Positions 50,104-60,196 of a stretch of 64,000 nt of DNA are shown here, piece by piece (the stretch's first letter is position 1; every line of letters starts with the position of its first letter). The position numbers and the translations under genes were made by a program. Location: the NCBI RefSeq assembly GCF_015291625.1, contig NZ_CP030047.1:7006001-7070000 (forward strand), in the 5' to 3' direction. The notes beneath the pieces are model-generated. The model saw nothing but the letters and a program-made list of their open reading frames with translations. It was not told the origin of the DNA and made no database searches. The DNA comes from Bradyrhizobium sp. CCBAU 53421. GTDB taxonomy: Bacteria; Pseudomonadota; Alphaproteobacteria; Rhizobiales; Xanthobacteraceae.

Positions 50104-51238
50104 ACGCTCACGGTGCTCGCTTAGCCAAGGCGCTGCGAGATTTGCGAAAGTCCCGGCTGCGGTAGAACCAAGGGCAGCCGTTTCTGCGTGAAGACATGAC
50201 CCGCAATTGGCTTTTTCATCGCCGATAGTCTCTTGTCCCGGCGGCGGCCCTCAGTCTCGTCGAATCCTACAGCGATGTGAACTAACCTGGACAGTCGAAA
50301 CGGTGACTCTTCTTCGGCCGACCTCAAACGTGGCGAGAATGCCCAATGGGAGCATCCAAATCCGCTCCTGTCAAAGGTGGGCTCGTCCCAGGTCCAACCA
50401 CTTCCGAATTATGTGCCAAAAGCGTGTCCAGCGCGAGAACTGGTTACGCGCCGTTGGCGCTTCTTTTGAAGTCCATCCCAGGCAGCACCGCAGGATACTG
50501 ACGCAGGACCCTGACGGCTCACTTGAGGCTTGTTCAAAACGGCCTAGCAGAGTGGCCGAGATGCGCTGTGCTTCCCGAGACCACGGGCATGATTTCATGC
50601 TCGAGTCGAGGCCTCCGAGCACAGCATGAACACTCTTCGACACGATCGCGTTGCTCACTTCAATGCGCGTCACGGTGATTGGAAGCAACGAGGACCCCGA
50701 TGCAGACGTTTCTTGTCAGCAAGACAAGGCGTTTGGCGGTCTTCTAGCTACGTTACAGTACGCTTTAGCTACAGCGCGTCTACCGCTGGTGACAAACCTT
50801 GGATGTGCAGACAATCATTTAGCCACTTCGTGGCGACAGTGCTTTTATCTTGCACTCCGCTCACGCTTCTTCTCTCTGCCGTGACAGGGTCCTGGCATCG
50901 ACGCCACGCAGCGTCGCCGACCGCGAGAGTCCCGGTGCGCCGTGCAGGTTTCCGCGCTCAGCGATGGCATAATTTTCGCTGCAGCAAGGGTGCGCGCGGC
51001 TCTTGGAAGCTGACGAAATACCACGCCCGAAGAACAAAAATCCGAGCTCAACACGGCACGAATTTCCGATCGATCAGCCCCAAACACCGCCCCAGTATCC
51101 GTCGGATCGATCCCATTTTGACTCGCTGCGAAGCCCCTTCTCCGAGCACAAAACGCGCTTGCGCTTCCTCCCAAAGCGGCGCAAGACGCGCAAAAAAGGC
51201 TCCGCCTCCGAGGAGGCGGGGCCGACGATTGCGGCCGG
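50104..51238. other. Long stretch without supported genes
   Basis: About 1.1 kb between the transposase and DUF736 genes. Open frames on both strands are short or lack family content and starts. It may consist of decayed mobile-island sequence, but nothing specific could be identified. Confidence 0.45.
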
Positions 51239-51550
51239 TCAGTCGCCGCTGCGGCGCGACCAGATCAGGCTGAAACCTTCGTCGCCTTCGACCTTCACCA
51301 GCGAGGCGTAGATCGGTGCGGGAAAGCTCGGATCGTCGAGCTTGACCGAGAGATATTCGCGCTCGCTGTCGCGGACGGTCTTCTTCCAGGCGGCGCCGAA
51401 CTCGGTGGCTCCTGCGAAGATGCGGTAGTCGGGAGCCTTGTCGTTGTCCTTCTCGGCTGCGACGAGCTTGGCCTTGATGTTGAGCGTCAGCGTCTTGATC
51501 GAGCCGGTGTAGCCGTTGTCGGAAGCGGTGAAGGTGCCGATGGTCGCCAT
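51239..51550 (-). CDS. DUF736 family protein
   Basis: A 103-residue protein typical of DUF736: [83 protein letters not shown]. The family is found almost only on alphaproteobacterial plasmids and integrative elements, next to ParB-like and conjugation genes, and its function is unknown. It indicates that this part of the window derives from such an element. The ParB-like gene lies 720 bases away on the same strand; part of a second DUF736 gene remains between them. Confidence 0.88.
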   Translation of the reverse strand: MATIGTFTASDNGYTGSIKTLTLNIKAKLVAAEKDNDKAPDYRIFAGATEFGAAWKKTVRDSEREYLSVKLDDPSFPAPIYASLVKVEGDEGFSLIWSRRSGD

Positions 51551-52272
51551 GATAATTCTCCGTCTGTTTTACTCGAGCCGCGTCCATCGCAGCCTCGATG
51601 GCGATCCCTTGCCCGGGGAGCGATCGGCCCGCAGCCTTTAAGGCCCGCAGCGCCAGCGGAGGACGGCGATAAGCCTGCTTTTTTGTGCTTACCGCAAGGA
51701 ATGCCGCCGCTTGGCGGCAGGGGAAAAAAGCAGGCGCAGCCGTTGCGGGAAGGCGATCGAGGCCCTTGCCGTCCCTCGGGCTTGATCAGCCCAATCGTGA
51801 CTGCATTGGACGCGAGCCCATGACCGGAACTGACGGAGATTTCGTGGCGACCGACCTCCGCGCAGCATCGGAAGTCGGCTGGATCGATGGAAGACAAACC
51901 GCTGTCCGCGCGTCAATCGCAGGGAGGACGCAGCCGGATCAACGCAAGCGAACCCAACCTCATTTGCGCGTAAGGCACCGATCATACCGCCAGAATTGTC
52001 CACCCAAATGCGTTGTCGACAGGCGCCGTCAAGACACGATCCGAGCTTCCCGGCCCCGATCTGCGCTTCGCTGGTCAGGATCGAAGGCGTCGCGATGCAG
52101 CCCCCTGGCTGCGGCAATCGGCGTAGATCTGGACGGATCATACCCCCGACCGGAGGAAGGGCTTGCGTCGAAAGTCGCCGCTTTGCATCGATCGAACCGG
52201 CCGCGCGCCAGCAGGTGCGCGGCCGCAATTTTGGACCCCGCCGGGGCCGCCTGCGCGGCCCCGGCGCTGGTT
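51551..52272. other. Degenerate stretch containing a DUF736 fragment
   Basis: About 720 bases. The only recognised content is the inverted DUF736 remnant at 52038-52088; surrounding open frames have no family content. Confidence 0.5.
52038..52088 (+). pseudogene. DUF736 gene fragment in inverted orientation
   Basis: Seventeen codons on the plus strand read [17 protein letters not shown], nearly identical to [17 protein letters not shown] of the intact DUF736 protein encoded on the minus strand 0.7 kb away. Flanking sequence shows no continuation, so it is a remnant of a second copy that was inverted or rearranged. Confidence 0.68.
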
Positions 52273-54279
52273 TCACTCCGCAGCTTCCGCTCGGGGGTCG
52301 CTGCCCTGCGCCTCGCTTTGCACGTCAGTCTGCTCCTGCGGCACGGCCGTCCGCAGCAGCGGCGGCAGCCAGTCCGTCGCCGCCAACAGCTGCTCGGCTG
52401 CCTGCGCCATGTCGGCCTTCTTCATGTCCGACAAGCGTTCGGCCGCCTCCTCTCCGACGCCTTCGCGGACGGCTTCCAGAATGCCGGCCTTGGTGATGCG
52501 GCCGAGATAACTGCGCACTGTCGGGCGCCAGTAGGCGGTCATGTCGAGGGCCACGGCCTCGGCCAAACGGCGGGCCGCCGCCAGGGCGCGCGGCCTCCTG
52601 TCAAAGGGCAATTTGACCGCATTGACCGTGAGCGCCACGCAATGCGCGAACAAAGCCATGTGGCTGTCGCGGTCGAGTTCGGTCACGAATTCCCACAGTC
52701 TGGCGACGTCCTTGGGCATCTGTCTTGCCCAATTGGCATGTCGATCCGACCACGCCTTGCCGGCCGGGGTGTCCTCGATCCCGTCCGCGTGCGCGGCCAA
52801 ATCGCACTTGACCGGCTGGATGCCGACCACATGCGCCGCCGCGCCGAGATAGAAGACTTGGGCGGCGAGCGCATGGGTGACCGCCACGATGGCGACATCA
52901 GGCTGCTCACTCAAATTGAGACGCAGCCCTAGGGTTCGGTGCGCGGTCAGGTCGCGAACGAGCGCGTCGGACAGCGGCTGGTTCTCGTCCTCCTCGTCGC
53001 TCGCGCCCGCGTCGTCTTCGCGATCCGGCGCGGCTTCCGCGCCTTCCCGGTTCTTCTCGTCCCGCGCCTCGGCATCGCCTTCCGGCCCGGCATCGGCTCG
53101 CGGTTTCTCGTCTTGGGGGCGGATAAAGCCCCGCTCGACCCGGACCGTGCCATCGTGATTCAGGGCCACGAACGCGCCACCGCGCGCGACGTCGGCGGGA
53201 TCGTAGGCCTGTCGCTTTGCTTCCAGCCGATCGATCTCGGCCTCAAGCAGGCCGAACCGCGCGTCCACGTCGTCGGACAGTTCCTCGGCCGACTGATGCT
53301 GCTCCGTCAGCCGGTCGAACTCGCTCTGAACGGACTGGAGCGCGGCCTGATCTTCGGCCGAAAGCTCGACCGGATGCGGGTAGACGCGGCGCATGCCGTG
53401 GGCATGCGGGAAGTCGAGATGGGCTTCCGTCCACTTCCATCCCTCGGCCGCTCGCAGCGCATCCGCCTCGCGGCCGAGCCTTGCGGTCACCAAGAGATCG
53501 AGCAGCGCGACGTCTTCCAGATAGCCGCCGCGATCCTCGGTGAAGAGGTCACGCAGGACCGTGCCGCCGACTTCCGTGTAGGCCTCAAGCCCGACAAAGC
53601 GCGCGCGGCGATCCGAGGCGGCGACATGGGTTTCGGTGAGCAGACGGCGGATGGTGCTAGCATCCGGGTCGAAGGGCAGCCGCTCGTAGACGGCTTCCTG
53701 CCGGGCATGATCATAGGTGATGGCAAAGGCCATCAGCTGCTCAAGGGTCAAATCGCCATCGCGATAGAGCTGCATCAATTTGGGCGACACCGCACCCAGC
53801 CGCAGGCGCTGCCGCACCACATGCGCGGTTACGCCGAAGCGCGCCGCGATCTCCTCCGCACCGAAACCGCGTTCCTCTGCCTGCTTCCTGAACGCCTCGA
53901 ACTGGTCGGCCGGATGCATGTTCTCCCGGGTGACGTTCTCGTCCAGGCTGATTTCGTGCGGATCGTTCGCGGTATCGACAATGCAGCGGATCGGCTCTGA
54001 CTTCTTGATCTCCTTGCGCTGCACCCGCAGCAACTGGGCGAGCCGCCTGCCCTCGCCGATGGTCACGAGATAGAACCCGGTGGCTCCTCCCTCTCCGTCG
54101 AACTCGGGCTCGACCACCAAATTCTGCAGGATGCCCTTCGCGGCAATACTCGCCGCATAGGCCTCGATCGCCGCCTCGCCGTGCGGCGTCTTGCGGGCAT
54201 TCTTAGGGGACTTCTTGAGCTTGCTAAGCGGAATGCGAACCTCTGTTCCGTTCGGTATTCCAATTGATTTGGCCGACAT
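52273..54279 (-). CDS. Large ParB-like nuclease/partition domain protein of a mobile island
   Basis: A 668-residue protein. Residues about 10-110 form the ParB/sulfiredoxin-like N-terminal domain (VRIPLSKLKKSPKNARKT; FYLVTIGEGRRLAQLLR with the GxRR box; ISLDENVTRENMHPADQ). A ParB helix-turn-helix follows (GAEEIAARFGVTAHVVRQRLRLGAVSPKLMQLYRDGDLTLEQLMAFAI). Then comes a long region with an acidic, low-complexity linker (about 400-450) and a helical C-terminal domain. This long form is typical of plasmid/ICE islands of Rhizobiales and usually sits near DUF736. ATG 54279 is chosen since GGAAGA lies six bases upstream; the frame is open to 54465. Confidence 0.88.
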   Translation of the reverse strand: MSAKSIGIPNGTEVRIPLSKLKKSPKNARKTPHGEAAIEAYAASIAAKGILQNLVVEPEFDGEGGATGFYLVTIGEGRRLAQLLRVQRKEIKKSEPIRCIVDTANDPHEISLDENVTRENMHPADQFEAFRKQAEERGFGAEEIAARFGVTAHVVRQRLRLGAVSPKLMQLYRDGDLTLEQLMAFAITYDHARQEAVYERLPFDPDASTIRRLLTETHVAASDRRARFVGLEAYTEVGGTVLRDLFTEDRGGYLEDVALLDLLVTARLGREADALRAAEGWKWTEAHLDFPHAHGMRRVYPHPVELSAEDQAALQSVQSEFDRLTEQHQSAEELSDDVDARFGLLEAEIDRLEAKRQAYDPADVARGGAFVALNHDGTVRVERGFIRPQDEKPRADAGPEGDAEARDEKNREGAEAAPDREDDAGASDEEDENQPLSDALVRDLTAHRTLGLRLNLSEQPDVAIVAVTHALAAQVFYLGAAAHVVGIQPVKCDLAAHADGIEDTPAGKAWSDRHANWARQMPKDVARLWEFVTELDRDSHMALFAHCVALTVNAVKLPFDRRPRALAAARRLAEAVALDMTAYWRPTVRSYLGRITKAGILEAVREGVGEEAAERLSDMKKADMAQAAEQLLAATDWLPPLLRTAVPQEQTDVQSEAQGSDPRAEAAE

Positions 54280-54650
54280 GATCATTCTTCCTTTTGCTTC
54301 CATGGGTGCAAGGCGCACTCCGCGCCTGCGCCCCTGCCCGTCGGCGAGACCGGGGGTAGCAAGTGCCAGGGCGACCCGAGCGGAGGGGTTTCGCCCGCCC
54401 GACGAGGGCCGCTTCGCGAGAAGCGGGTCTGCACAAGCGCGTGCTAATTCGTCCAGAGTCGGCAAATGGGCGAAGCGCGGAAGACCGGGGAGACCGCTCG
54501 GGTCGGCGCCGGCGTCAGCCGGCGCTTTACCCTGGCGCGCGCGAGGGGCAGCGCCCCTGAGGTCTCAAGCGTGAGCACGCTGGGCAACTCGGAAGAAGTG
54601 AAATCAAGGCAAGAGTGACAAAATCAAAGAGGCAGCCGACGACAGGGCAG

Positions 54651-54771
54651 TGATAGCGACGCGGGCATGCAATGACCGCGGGCACCGAGGCGACTGCAGT
54701 CGCGAGACCGGTTAATAAGGCACCCGAACGCGGGACAGCGATAGCGACGCCGGCATGCAATGACGGCGGGC
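54651..54771 (+). repeat. Imperfect 33-base direct repeat upstream of the ParB-like gene
   Basis: The two copies are 54651-54683 and 54739-54771, 88 bases apart, identical at 30 of 33 positions, with the shared core GATAGCGACGC and GGCATGCAATGAC. They lie 370-490 bases upstream of the ParB-like gene and could be partition or replication iterons; this is inferred from position. Confidence 0.6.
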
Positions 54772-54798
54772 CCGCGGACGAGAGCCTCCGGCGAGCGA

Positions 54799-54814
54799 CA
54801 CAATATATATTGTG
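54799..54814. promoter_or_regulatory. Perfect 16-base AT-rich palindrome
   Basis: CACAATATATATTGTG equals its own reverse complement and stands out in GC-rich surroundings. It has the form of a dimeric repressor operator. The flanking genes are the ParB-like gene (minus strand) and an AraC gene (plus strand, 485 bases away). Confidence 0.5.
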
Positions 54815-55299
54815 CGAGGGATCGAAGCTAAACGGCCGAGACGCCATGCGGCTCGGTTGACAAGAGCCCGATGCGGCAATTGCCGCACACACCTGGATAA
54901 ACCCGACGATGCTCACAAACGAAGAAATGAAAGCTCGGCTCGCGGGAGACGCTCGGTAGACGCTTTTCGTGCGTCTATAGGTCGCTGAAGTCCTCGTCTT
55001 AGTCCTAGCTCATCATCCCCGCGTGTCAGCGTTCCTGACCTACCGACTGCCGTCGCGCCTCTCGATACGGCGTCGGGGGCTCGTTGTCAGCTACCGCGCG
55101 ATCTGAAGGCGGTTCAGGATCGATCTGCGAGAGTTTCACTTCCATCCCACGGCGTTTTGGTCATGATTGCCTATCGGGTTCGGCACGACAGGCGGTCAAT
55201 GGTACGAGCGTGCGTGGCGCCGCTCTCGTTGATCCCCTCGGAACGGGCTTCAGAGCACTATCGGCGCCGGTAGCCAGGCAGCAGAAAGCCACCTTAGTC

Positions 55300-56316
55300 A
55301 TGCACACGAAAGCGGTTCCAACGCAGACTCCCGTCGGGCGGAACTTTTTTCTGCCCGCGGGCTCAACTGTCAAATTGTCTACAACGGACCTCAACAACCT
55401 GATGCAGGCGCTTGATATCGATGTCATCGCGCTGACTGAGGTTCTCGTGCCGCACGGCCATCGGGTCGAAATGGGGATGATTGACGTACCCGGCATTCAC
55501 TACAATTTGAGTGGTGTGGGACGCATATCGATCAATGGCGGACCAGAGATGCCGTTGAGCCCTCACTTGCTTATCATCGTCCCGCCAAACACTCCGTTCA
55601 CGATCGAGGTTGACGGTGGAAGTGGCGGCCCACCGAAGCTCATGTCGAGAGACTGCTGGACACGCCAAGACGGTATCCTCCGCGTCGCCGTGCCGAACGA
55701 GCAACCCGAAATCGTCCAGATATGCGGATTTTTTAACGCATCCTTCGGTCAGTCCGTGAGGTTGTTCGGAGAACTCCGCGAACCGGTGATCGAGCAGTTC
55801 GAGCCTGCTGACCAGATCGATCTGAAGCTTCGCGAGGCCATGGAGGAGCTGCTACAGCAAGAGGTTGGCGCGGGAGCGATGACGGCGTCCTTGTTCAAGC
55901 AAATCATCGTCTCGCTGGTGCGACGATCCCTCAAGTCATCCCGGCGGTGGATTGAGCGATTTTCGATACTTACCGACAGGCAGGTCACTCGCGCTTTTGC
56001 AGATATGGTGGCGCGGCCAGGAGCCGCTCATACGGTTCAAAGCCTGGCGCATAGCGCGGGGTTGAGCCGTTCGGCGTTCATGGCGCGATTCTCGGACATT
56101 TTCGGACGATCCCCGATGGCCATCTTGCGCGACCTGAGAATGCGCCAGGCAGCGATCGATTTGACGACAACGACGATGTCGATCGACGTGGTTGCCCAAA
56201 ATGCCGGGTACGAGAGCCGTTCAAGTTTCGTGCGCGCTTTTCGAAAGGCGTATGAACGAGATCCGAGCGACTATCGGCAGATAGCCAAAGAGGGCAACGC
56301 CCGGAAGGCAATCTGA
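55300..56316 (+). CDS. AraC family regulator with cupin-type N-terminal domain
   Basis: A 338-residue regulator. Residues about 20-200 form an AraC-associated cupin domain ([40 protein letters not shown]). Residues about 225-325 are the double helix-turn-helix ([74 protein letters not shown]). It differs from the AraC cluster at 4-14 kb. It precedes the MDR reductase-nitroreductase-azoreductase cluster and could regulate it, though about 1.5 kb and other genes intervene. The start is uncertain: the frame opens at 55084 and ATG 55300 has only a weak upstream site. Confidence 0.85.
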   Translation: MHTKAVPTQTPVGRNFFLPAGSTVKLSTTDLNNLMQALDIDVIALTEVLVPHGHRVEMGMIDVPGIHYNLSGVGRISINGGPEMPLSPHLLIIVPPNTPFTIEVDGGSGGPPKLMSRDCWTRQDGILRVAVPNEQPEIVQICGFFNASFGQSVRLFGELREPVIEQFEPADQIDLKLREAMEELLQQEVGAGAMTASLFKQIIVSLVRRSLKSSRRWIERFSILTDRQVTRAFADMVARPGAAHTVQSLAHSAGLSRSAFMARFSDIFGRSPMAILRDLRMRQAAIDLTTTTMSIDVVAQNAGYESRSSFVRAFRKAYERDPSDYRQIAKEGNARKAI

Positions 56317-56559
56317 GAACAAGGTGCCGGCGACGAAATTGACCCATGCTCCCCGCAACGGCGCATGGAGATGTCGCCGGCAACCTCCGCGAGACGGTCA
56401 ATCAGTCGGTCGATCGTGCCGCGTCGAGCATGGCGCGCAGGAACTTTGCCGCGCAGGTCGCAAAAAGCATCCCGGATATCTCCTCCTGCGCGAGCTCCGG
56501 CAAGCGTGTCACGGAGAGTGCAGCCGCCGTCTCTACCGGCTGGCACCACAACTCCCCAG

Positions 56560-56735
56560 GTCGGCTTCAGATCCTCGACCAGCATCGCTGTGGCGTGAGG
56601 CGCGAGCGCCTGGGTCGGGGCGTTGGTATTGCCGCTGGTGATGTTCGGCATGATCGAGGCGTCGATCACCCGAAGGCCATCGACTCCGCGGACCCTGAGC
56701 CTTGCGTCGACCACCGCTAACCTGTCCTGTCCAGC
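56560..56735 (-). pseudogene. C-terminal fragment of a GMC-family oxidoreductase
   Basis: The minus strand reads [55 protein letters not shown], the conserved C-terminal FAD-dependent GMC (glucose-methanol-choline) block ([30 protein letters not shown]). The remaining 450 or so residues of the enzyme are absent upstream, and the downstream reading is not family-like. Remnant of a deleted gene. Confidence 0.75.
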
Positions 56736-56867
56736 TAGGCAGCCGCCAACTGCATTGCACCTTGCAACCTAGTCTCTTCTTCAACTGTCTGACACGAGAT
56801 AGCGATGAGCGATCCTCCACCTGCCTCGATCCGTCGAGACGCTGCAGGTGGAGGACCGTCGCCGACT

Positions 56868-57269
56868 TCAAGCTGCTGTGCGCCTGCCCAATCCCGAAGG
56901 CGTCGCGACCGGCTCTTCGGGCGCGTTCAGCACCGACGTCGTGAGCAGGACGGCGGCTGCGAGGACCCAGTAGTACCAGGCGTCGAGCCCCGCGAACTTG
57001 AAGACAAACGGTGCGATGACAAACACCACCCCGACGACGCGATCGACCCAAAGGTGTAGCCAGTAAGGAATGATGCGGACGAGCCCGGTGGGATGGTCGG
57101 TCAGGGCGGCCAACAACAGCGCGGCTACACCGACGACAACCGAAAGCCACATTGCGACTGGTCCACTCTCACCGAGCCGCAGCACGAACGGCGCCGCGAT
57201 CAAGGCGATCGCGACAGGATAATCGATCAGATAGGCGTGGATGGACTTGGTGATGAATCGGAACGACAT
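56868..57269 (-). CDS. Small four-helix membrane protein, SPW-repeat-like
   Basis: A 133-residue inner-membrane protein with about four hydrophobic helices: YPVAIALIAAPFVLRLG, AMWLSVVVGVAALLLAALT, VDRVVGVVFVIAPFVFKFAG and AWYYWVLAAAVLLTTSVLN. The repeated pattern (helix ending APFV..LG, then W..V..VG..LL) suggests two related halves as in SPW-repeat proteins, without an exact match that I can confirm. Function unknown. ATG 57269. Confidence 0.65.
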   Translation of the reverse strand: MSFRFITKSIHAYLIDYPVAIALIAAPFVLRLGESGPVAMWLSVVVGVAALLLAALTDHPTGLVRIIPYWLHLWVDRVVGVVFVIAPFVFKFAGLDAWYYWVLAAAVLLTTSVLNAPEEPVATPSGLGRRTAA

Positions 57270-57874
57270 CGGTGACTCCTGGGTGTTTGGCTGCTCGAGC
57301 GGGTTCTTTCAACAAGGAGAGTGCATCCACCCAAGAGGACCATTGCGGCCGTCCCAGGTGGTACGCACTGCTACAACCGTCACGGGTCAGCCGGTTGGAC
57401 GAGTAGTACGGTAAGTCCGCACACCAACCATTGGAAATGCCCGGTCGTTATCGTTTCCATTCCCTCGTTCGGCGCCTTGGAAGCGGGTATGGCGACGGTA
57501 GTCCAAGCGCCTCGTTTCGGTGTTGGCTATCGAGGTCAGGAAGACTTTGGATCGCCCGGCTTTAACCAGCATCGGCGAGGTGGGCGGACGATTCCTTGCT
57601 GGTGCTAGCACGATCCAGCCGACGCGCAGGCCGCCAGATTGGCCTGCTTCCTCGCATTCCAATTCCTTCTCGTATTCTCAGCGCCCAGAGATCATGCCCC
57701 TGCGAGTTATTCGCTGTGGTGCAAGCCTGCGTTTGACGCACCGTCATTTTTGCGCCGTGTCGATGGCATCGATTCCATAGCCACAGGTGATTGGACCACC
57801 GAAATTCGCGGTCGTATTTTTTCTCGTCTGCAAAGGACTGCAGAAGATGACGACTGCGCACGAGAGGACAGATC
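57270..57874. other. Divergent intergenic stretch without a supported gene
   Basis: About 600 bases between the membrane protein and MDR reductase genes. It should contain both promoters; no further feature was recognised. Confidence 0.45.
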
Positions 57875-58792
57875 ATGAAGGCAATTGTCGTAACGGACCA
57901 GGCTGCGGGAAAGGCCGGGATGAAGCTGGTCGAGCGGCCCGCGCCGCAGGCAGCGATCAACGACGTCGTCGTTCAGATCCATGCGTCGGGATTCGTCCCG
58001 ACTGAGCTGGAGTGGCCCTCGACCTGGACCGATCGCCTCGACCATGATCGAACACCGTCGATCCTCGGCCACGAACTGGCCGGAGTGGTCACCGGCGTCG
58101 GCTACGGCACGACGGGGTTGTCGGTGGGACAGCGAGTGTTCGGCCTCGCCGACTGGTATCGCGACGGCACCCTGGCGGAGTATGTAGCCATGGAAGCGCG
58201 CAACCTTGCGCCGCTGCCCGGCGACGTCGACTTCACGGTGGGCGCGAGTCTGCCAATCTCGGGCCTGACGGCTTGGCAGGGACTTTTCGAGCACGGTCGC
58301 TTTCAGGCAGGACAGAGCGTCCTCGCACACGGCGCGGCCGGCGCAGTCGGATCGATGGTGACGCAACTGGCACGATTGGCCGGCGCCCACGTCATCGGCA
58401 CCGGACGCGCCGCCGATCGTCAGAAGGCACTCGACTTCGGTGCGCAGGAATACGTCGACCTCGAGAACGACGTCCTCGAAGATATCGGCAGAGTCGACCT
58501 GGTGTTCGATGTGATCGGCGGTGATATCGGCAAGCGTTCCGCGCGCCTGGTTCGAGCTGGAGGAACACTGGTGTCCATCGTCGGGCCGAGCGAGGCGCGA
58601 CCGGACGATGGCCTTTCGGTCGACTTCGTTGTTGAGTCCGATCGCGCCCAACTGAGTGAGATCGTCCAGCGGGTGCGGGACGGACGACTCCGGGCGAACA
58701 TCGGCAACATCGCTGGCCTCGACGATGCCGTTGCCGCTTTCAATTCGACCAACCGGGTCAGCGGCAAGACGATTATCCACGTTCGTCCCTGA
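57875..58792 (+). CDS. NADPH-dependent MDR-superfamily reductase (quinone oxidoreductase-like)
   Basis: A 305-residue zinc-independent medium-chain dehydrogenase/reductase. The catalytic half has GHELAGVVTGVGYGTTGLSVGQRVFGL and the cofactor half ISGLTAWQGLFEHGRFQAGQSVLAHGAAGAVGSMVTQLARLAGAHVIGTGR, with the NADP-binding Gly-rich motif. No structural or catalytic zinc cysteines are present. Such enzymes reduce quinones or activated double bonds. An AGAGGACAG site precedes ATG 57875. It is the first gene of a same-strand cluster of redox enzymes reaching to 61105. Confidence 0.88.
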   Translation: MKAIVVTDQAAGKAGMKLVERPAPQAAINDVVVQIHASGFVPTELEWPSTWTDRLDHDRTPSILGHELAGVVTGVGYGTTGLSVGQRVFGLADWYRDGTLAEYVAMEARNLAPLPGDVDFTVGASLPISGLTAWQGLFEHGRFQAGQSVLAHGAAGAVGSMVTQLARLAGAHVIGTGRAADRQKALDFGAQEYVDLENDVLEDIGRVDLVFDVIGGDIGKRSARLVRAGGTLVSIVGPSEARPDDGLSVDFVVESDRAQLSEIVQRVRDGRLRANIGNIAGLDDAVAAFNSTNRVSGKTIIHVRP

Positions 58793-58980
58793 GCGACGCG
58801 CGCCTCGGATGCCGCAGCAACCAGCGTCCTATCAGGCGCGCGGGTGTGCTGGAGCAGCCTGAGACTACTCATGTTCCGCAACGTGAGATGTCCAACGACC
58901 TTCGTCCCTGCAGCATCTCCGGCGCAGAGAGCGAAAGCGCTCGAGTATTTCAATCTGTCCCCTCACGCATAGGAATCACC

Positions 58981-59616
58981 ATGACAAACAGAATCAGCAC
59001 AACCAACGCCGTCATCGAATGTATCCTGAGCCGCAGCGCTGCCAAGTATTACGACCCTGCATCCACCCTGAGCGACGACGAGATCCGCGAACTGGTGCGC
59101 ATTGGCACCGCCGCGCCGACATCGTTCCACTTGCAGAACTGGCGCTTCATTGCCGTGCGCTCGCCTGAAGCCAAGACCCGGTTGCGTCCGATCGCCTGGA
59201 ACCAGCCCGCGATCACCGAAGCCGCCGTCACTTTCATCGTCTGCGGCCAGTTGGCCGACTCCAGCGTAGTACCAGAGCGTCTGGCACCGCTGGTGGAGGC
59301 CGGCATCATGCCGGCAAAGATGGTGCCGGAATGGGAAATCCCTGCTCGCGATCTGTACATGGAGTATCCGCAGCGCCAGCGCGACGAGGCGGTTCGCACC
59401 GGCACCTTCGGCGCAGCCGCGATGATCTATGCGGCCCGCTCGCTCGGCCTGGGTTCGACGCCGATGATCGGTTTCGATGCCGAAGCGGTACACCGCGAGT
59501 TCGGACTGGCCGAGGATGAAGTACCGGTCATGTTGTTGTCCGTAGGAGCCATGCGCCCGGGAAACTGGCCGCAGAAGCCGCGCCGTCCGGTGTCTGAAGT
59601 GTTGAATCTCATTTGA
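58981..59616 (+). CDS. Nitroreductase family protein
   Basis: A 211-residue FMN-dependent nitroreductase: SRSAAKYYDPASTLSDDEIRELVRIGTAAPTSFHLQNWRFIAV, FVCGQLADSS region and GAAAMIYAARSLGLGSTPMIGFDAEAVHREFGL..EVPVMLLSVG. It is only distantly related to the nitroreductase of the pnb operon. ATG 58981 follows AGGAATCACC. The expected activity is reduction of quinones, nitro compounds or other electrophiles. It lies between the MDR reductase and AhpD-like genes. Confidence 0.87.
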   Translation: MTNRISTTNAVIECILSRSAAKYYDPASTLSDDEIRELVRIGTAAPTSFHLQNWRFIAVRSPEAKTRLRPIAWNQPAITEAAVTFIVCGQLADSSVVPERLAPLVEAGIMPAKMVPEWEIPARDLYMEYPQRQRDEAVRTGTFGAAAMIYAARSLGLGSTPMIGFDAEAVHREFGLAEDEVPVMLLSVGAMRPGNWPQKPRRPVSEVLNLI

Positions 59617-59647
59617 TCAGTAGCGAAACCAGCAACTTGCGGAGACT

Positions 59648-60196
59648 ATGATGCCTAGAACTGCAGCCTTGAAGCCGGAACAGGTGCCCGCCGAATCGAA
59701 ACCGACCCTCGATGCGTTCACCAAGAACATCGGGTTCACCCCAAATATGATGGCGACCTTCGCGGCAAGCCCGATCGCGTTCAACTCATGGGCTACCCTG
59801 CTCGGCTCCTTGAGCAAGGCGCTCGACGTGAAGACGCGTGACAGCATCGGCCTCGCCGTCTCCGAGGTGAATGGCTGCGATTACTGTCTGACGGTTCACA
59901 GCTATACGGCCGATCACATGGCCAGGCTGCCCGCCAATGAAATCATTCTCGCGCGGATGGGCCATGCCAGCGACCCGAAGCGGGACGCCGCCATCCAGTT
60001 TGCGCGCAAGGTCATCGAGACACGCGGCAAGGTCAGCGACGCCGATCTGAAAGCCGTCCGCGAGGCCGGCTACACGGATGCGAACGTCATGGAGATCGTC
60101 GCACTGGTGGCAATGTACTCGCTGACGAATTTTTTCAATAACGTGTTCGATCCCGAGAAGGACTTTCCTGCCGTTACCCCGGCTGGATCGATCTGA
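59648..60196 (+). CDS. Carboxymuconolactone decarboxylase/AhpD-like peroxidase-related protein
   Basis: A 182-residue all-helical protein of the CMD family. It has the redox-active motif EVNGCDYCLTVHSYTADHM (Cys-x2-Cys with the following His), as in AhpD alkylhydroperoxidases, which reduce peroxides or regenerate peroxiredoxins. NGFTPNMMATFAASP precedes it. The ATG is 31 bases after the nitroreductase stop with GGAG in front, so the two are co-transcribed. Despite the family name there is no evidence for a decarboxylase role here. Confidence 0.87.
   Translation: MMPRTAALKPEQVPAESKPTLDAFTKNIGFTPNMMATFAASPIAFNSWATLLGSLSKALDVKTRDSIGLAVSEVNGCDYCLTVHSYTADHMARLPANEIILARMGHASDPKRDAAIQFARKVIETRGKVSDADLKAVREAGYTDANVMEIVALVAMYSLTNFFNNVFDPEKDFPAVTPAGSI

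Larger units (their letters stand above)
54280..55299. other. Gene-free stretch upstream of the ParB-like gene with repeats and palindromes
   Basis: About one kilobase without a supported gene. It holds hairpins at 54506-54525 (GCGCCGGC/GCCGGCGC) and 54544-54558 (AGGGGC/GCCCCT), an imperfect 33-base direct repeat (54651-54771) and an AT-rich palindrome (54799-54814). The density of symmetric elements suggests a control, partition or replication-type region of the former mobile element. Confidence 0.55.

Noticed and set aside
52939..54000. Plus-strand open frame of 353 codons
   Set aside because: It is antisense to the ParB-like gene and contains no recognisable domain.
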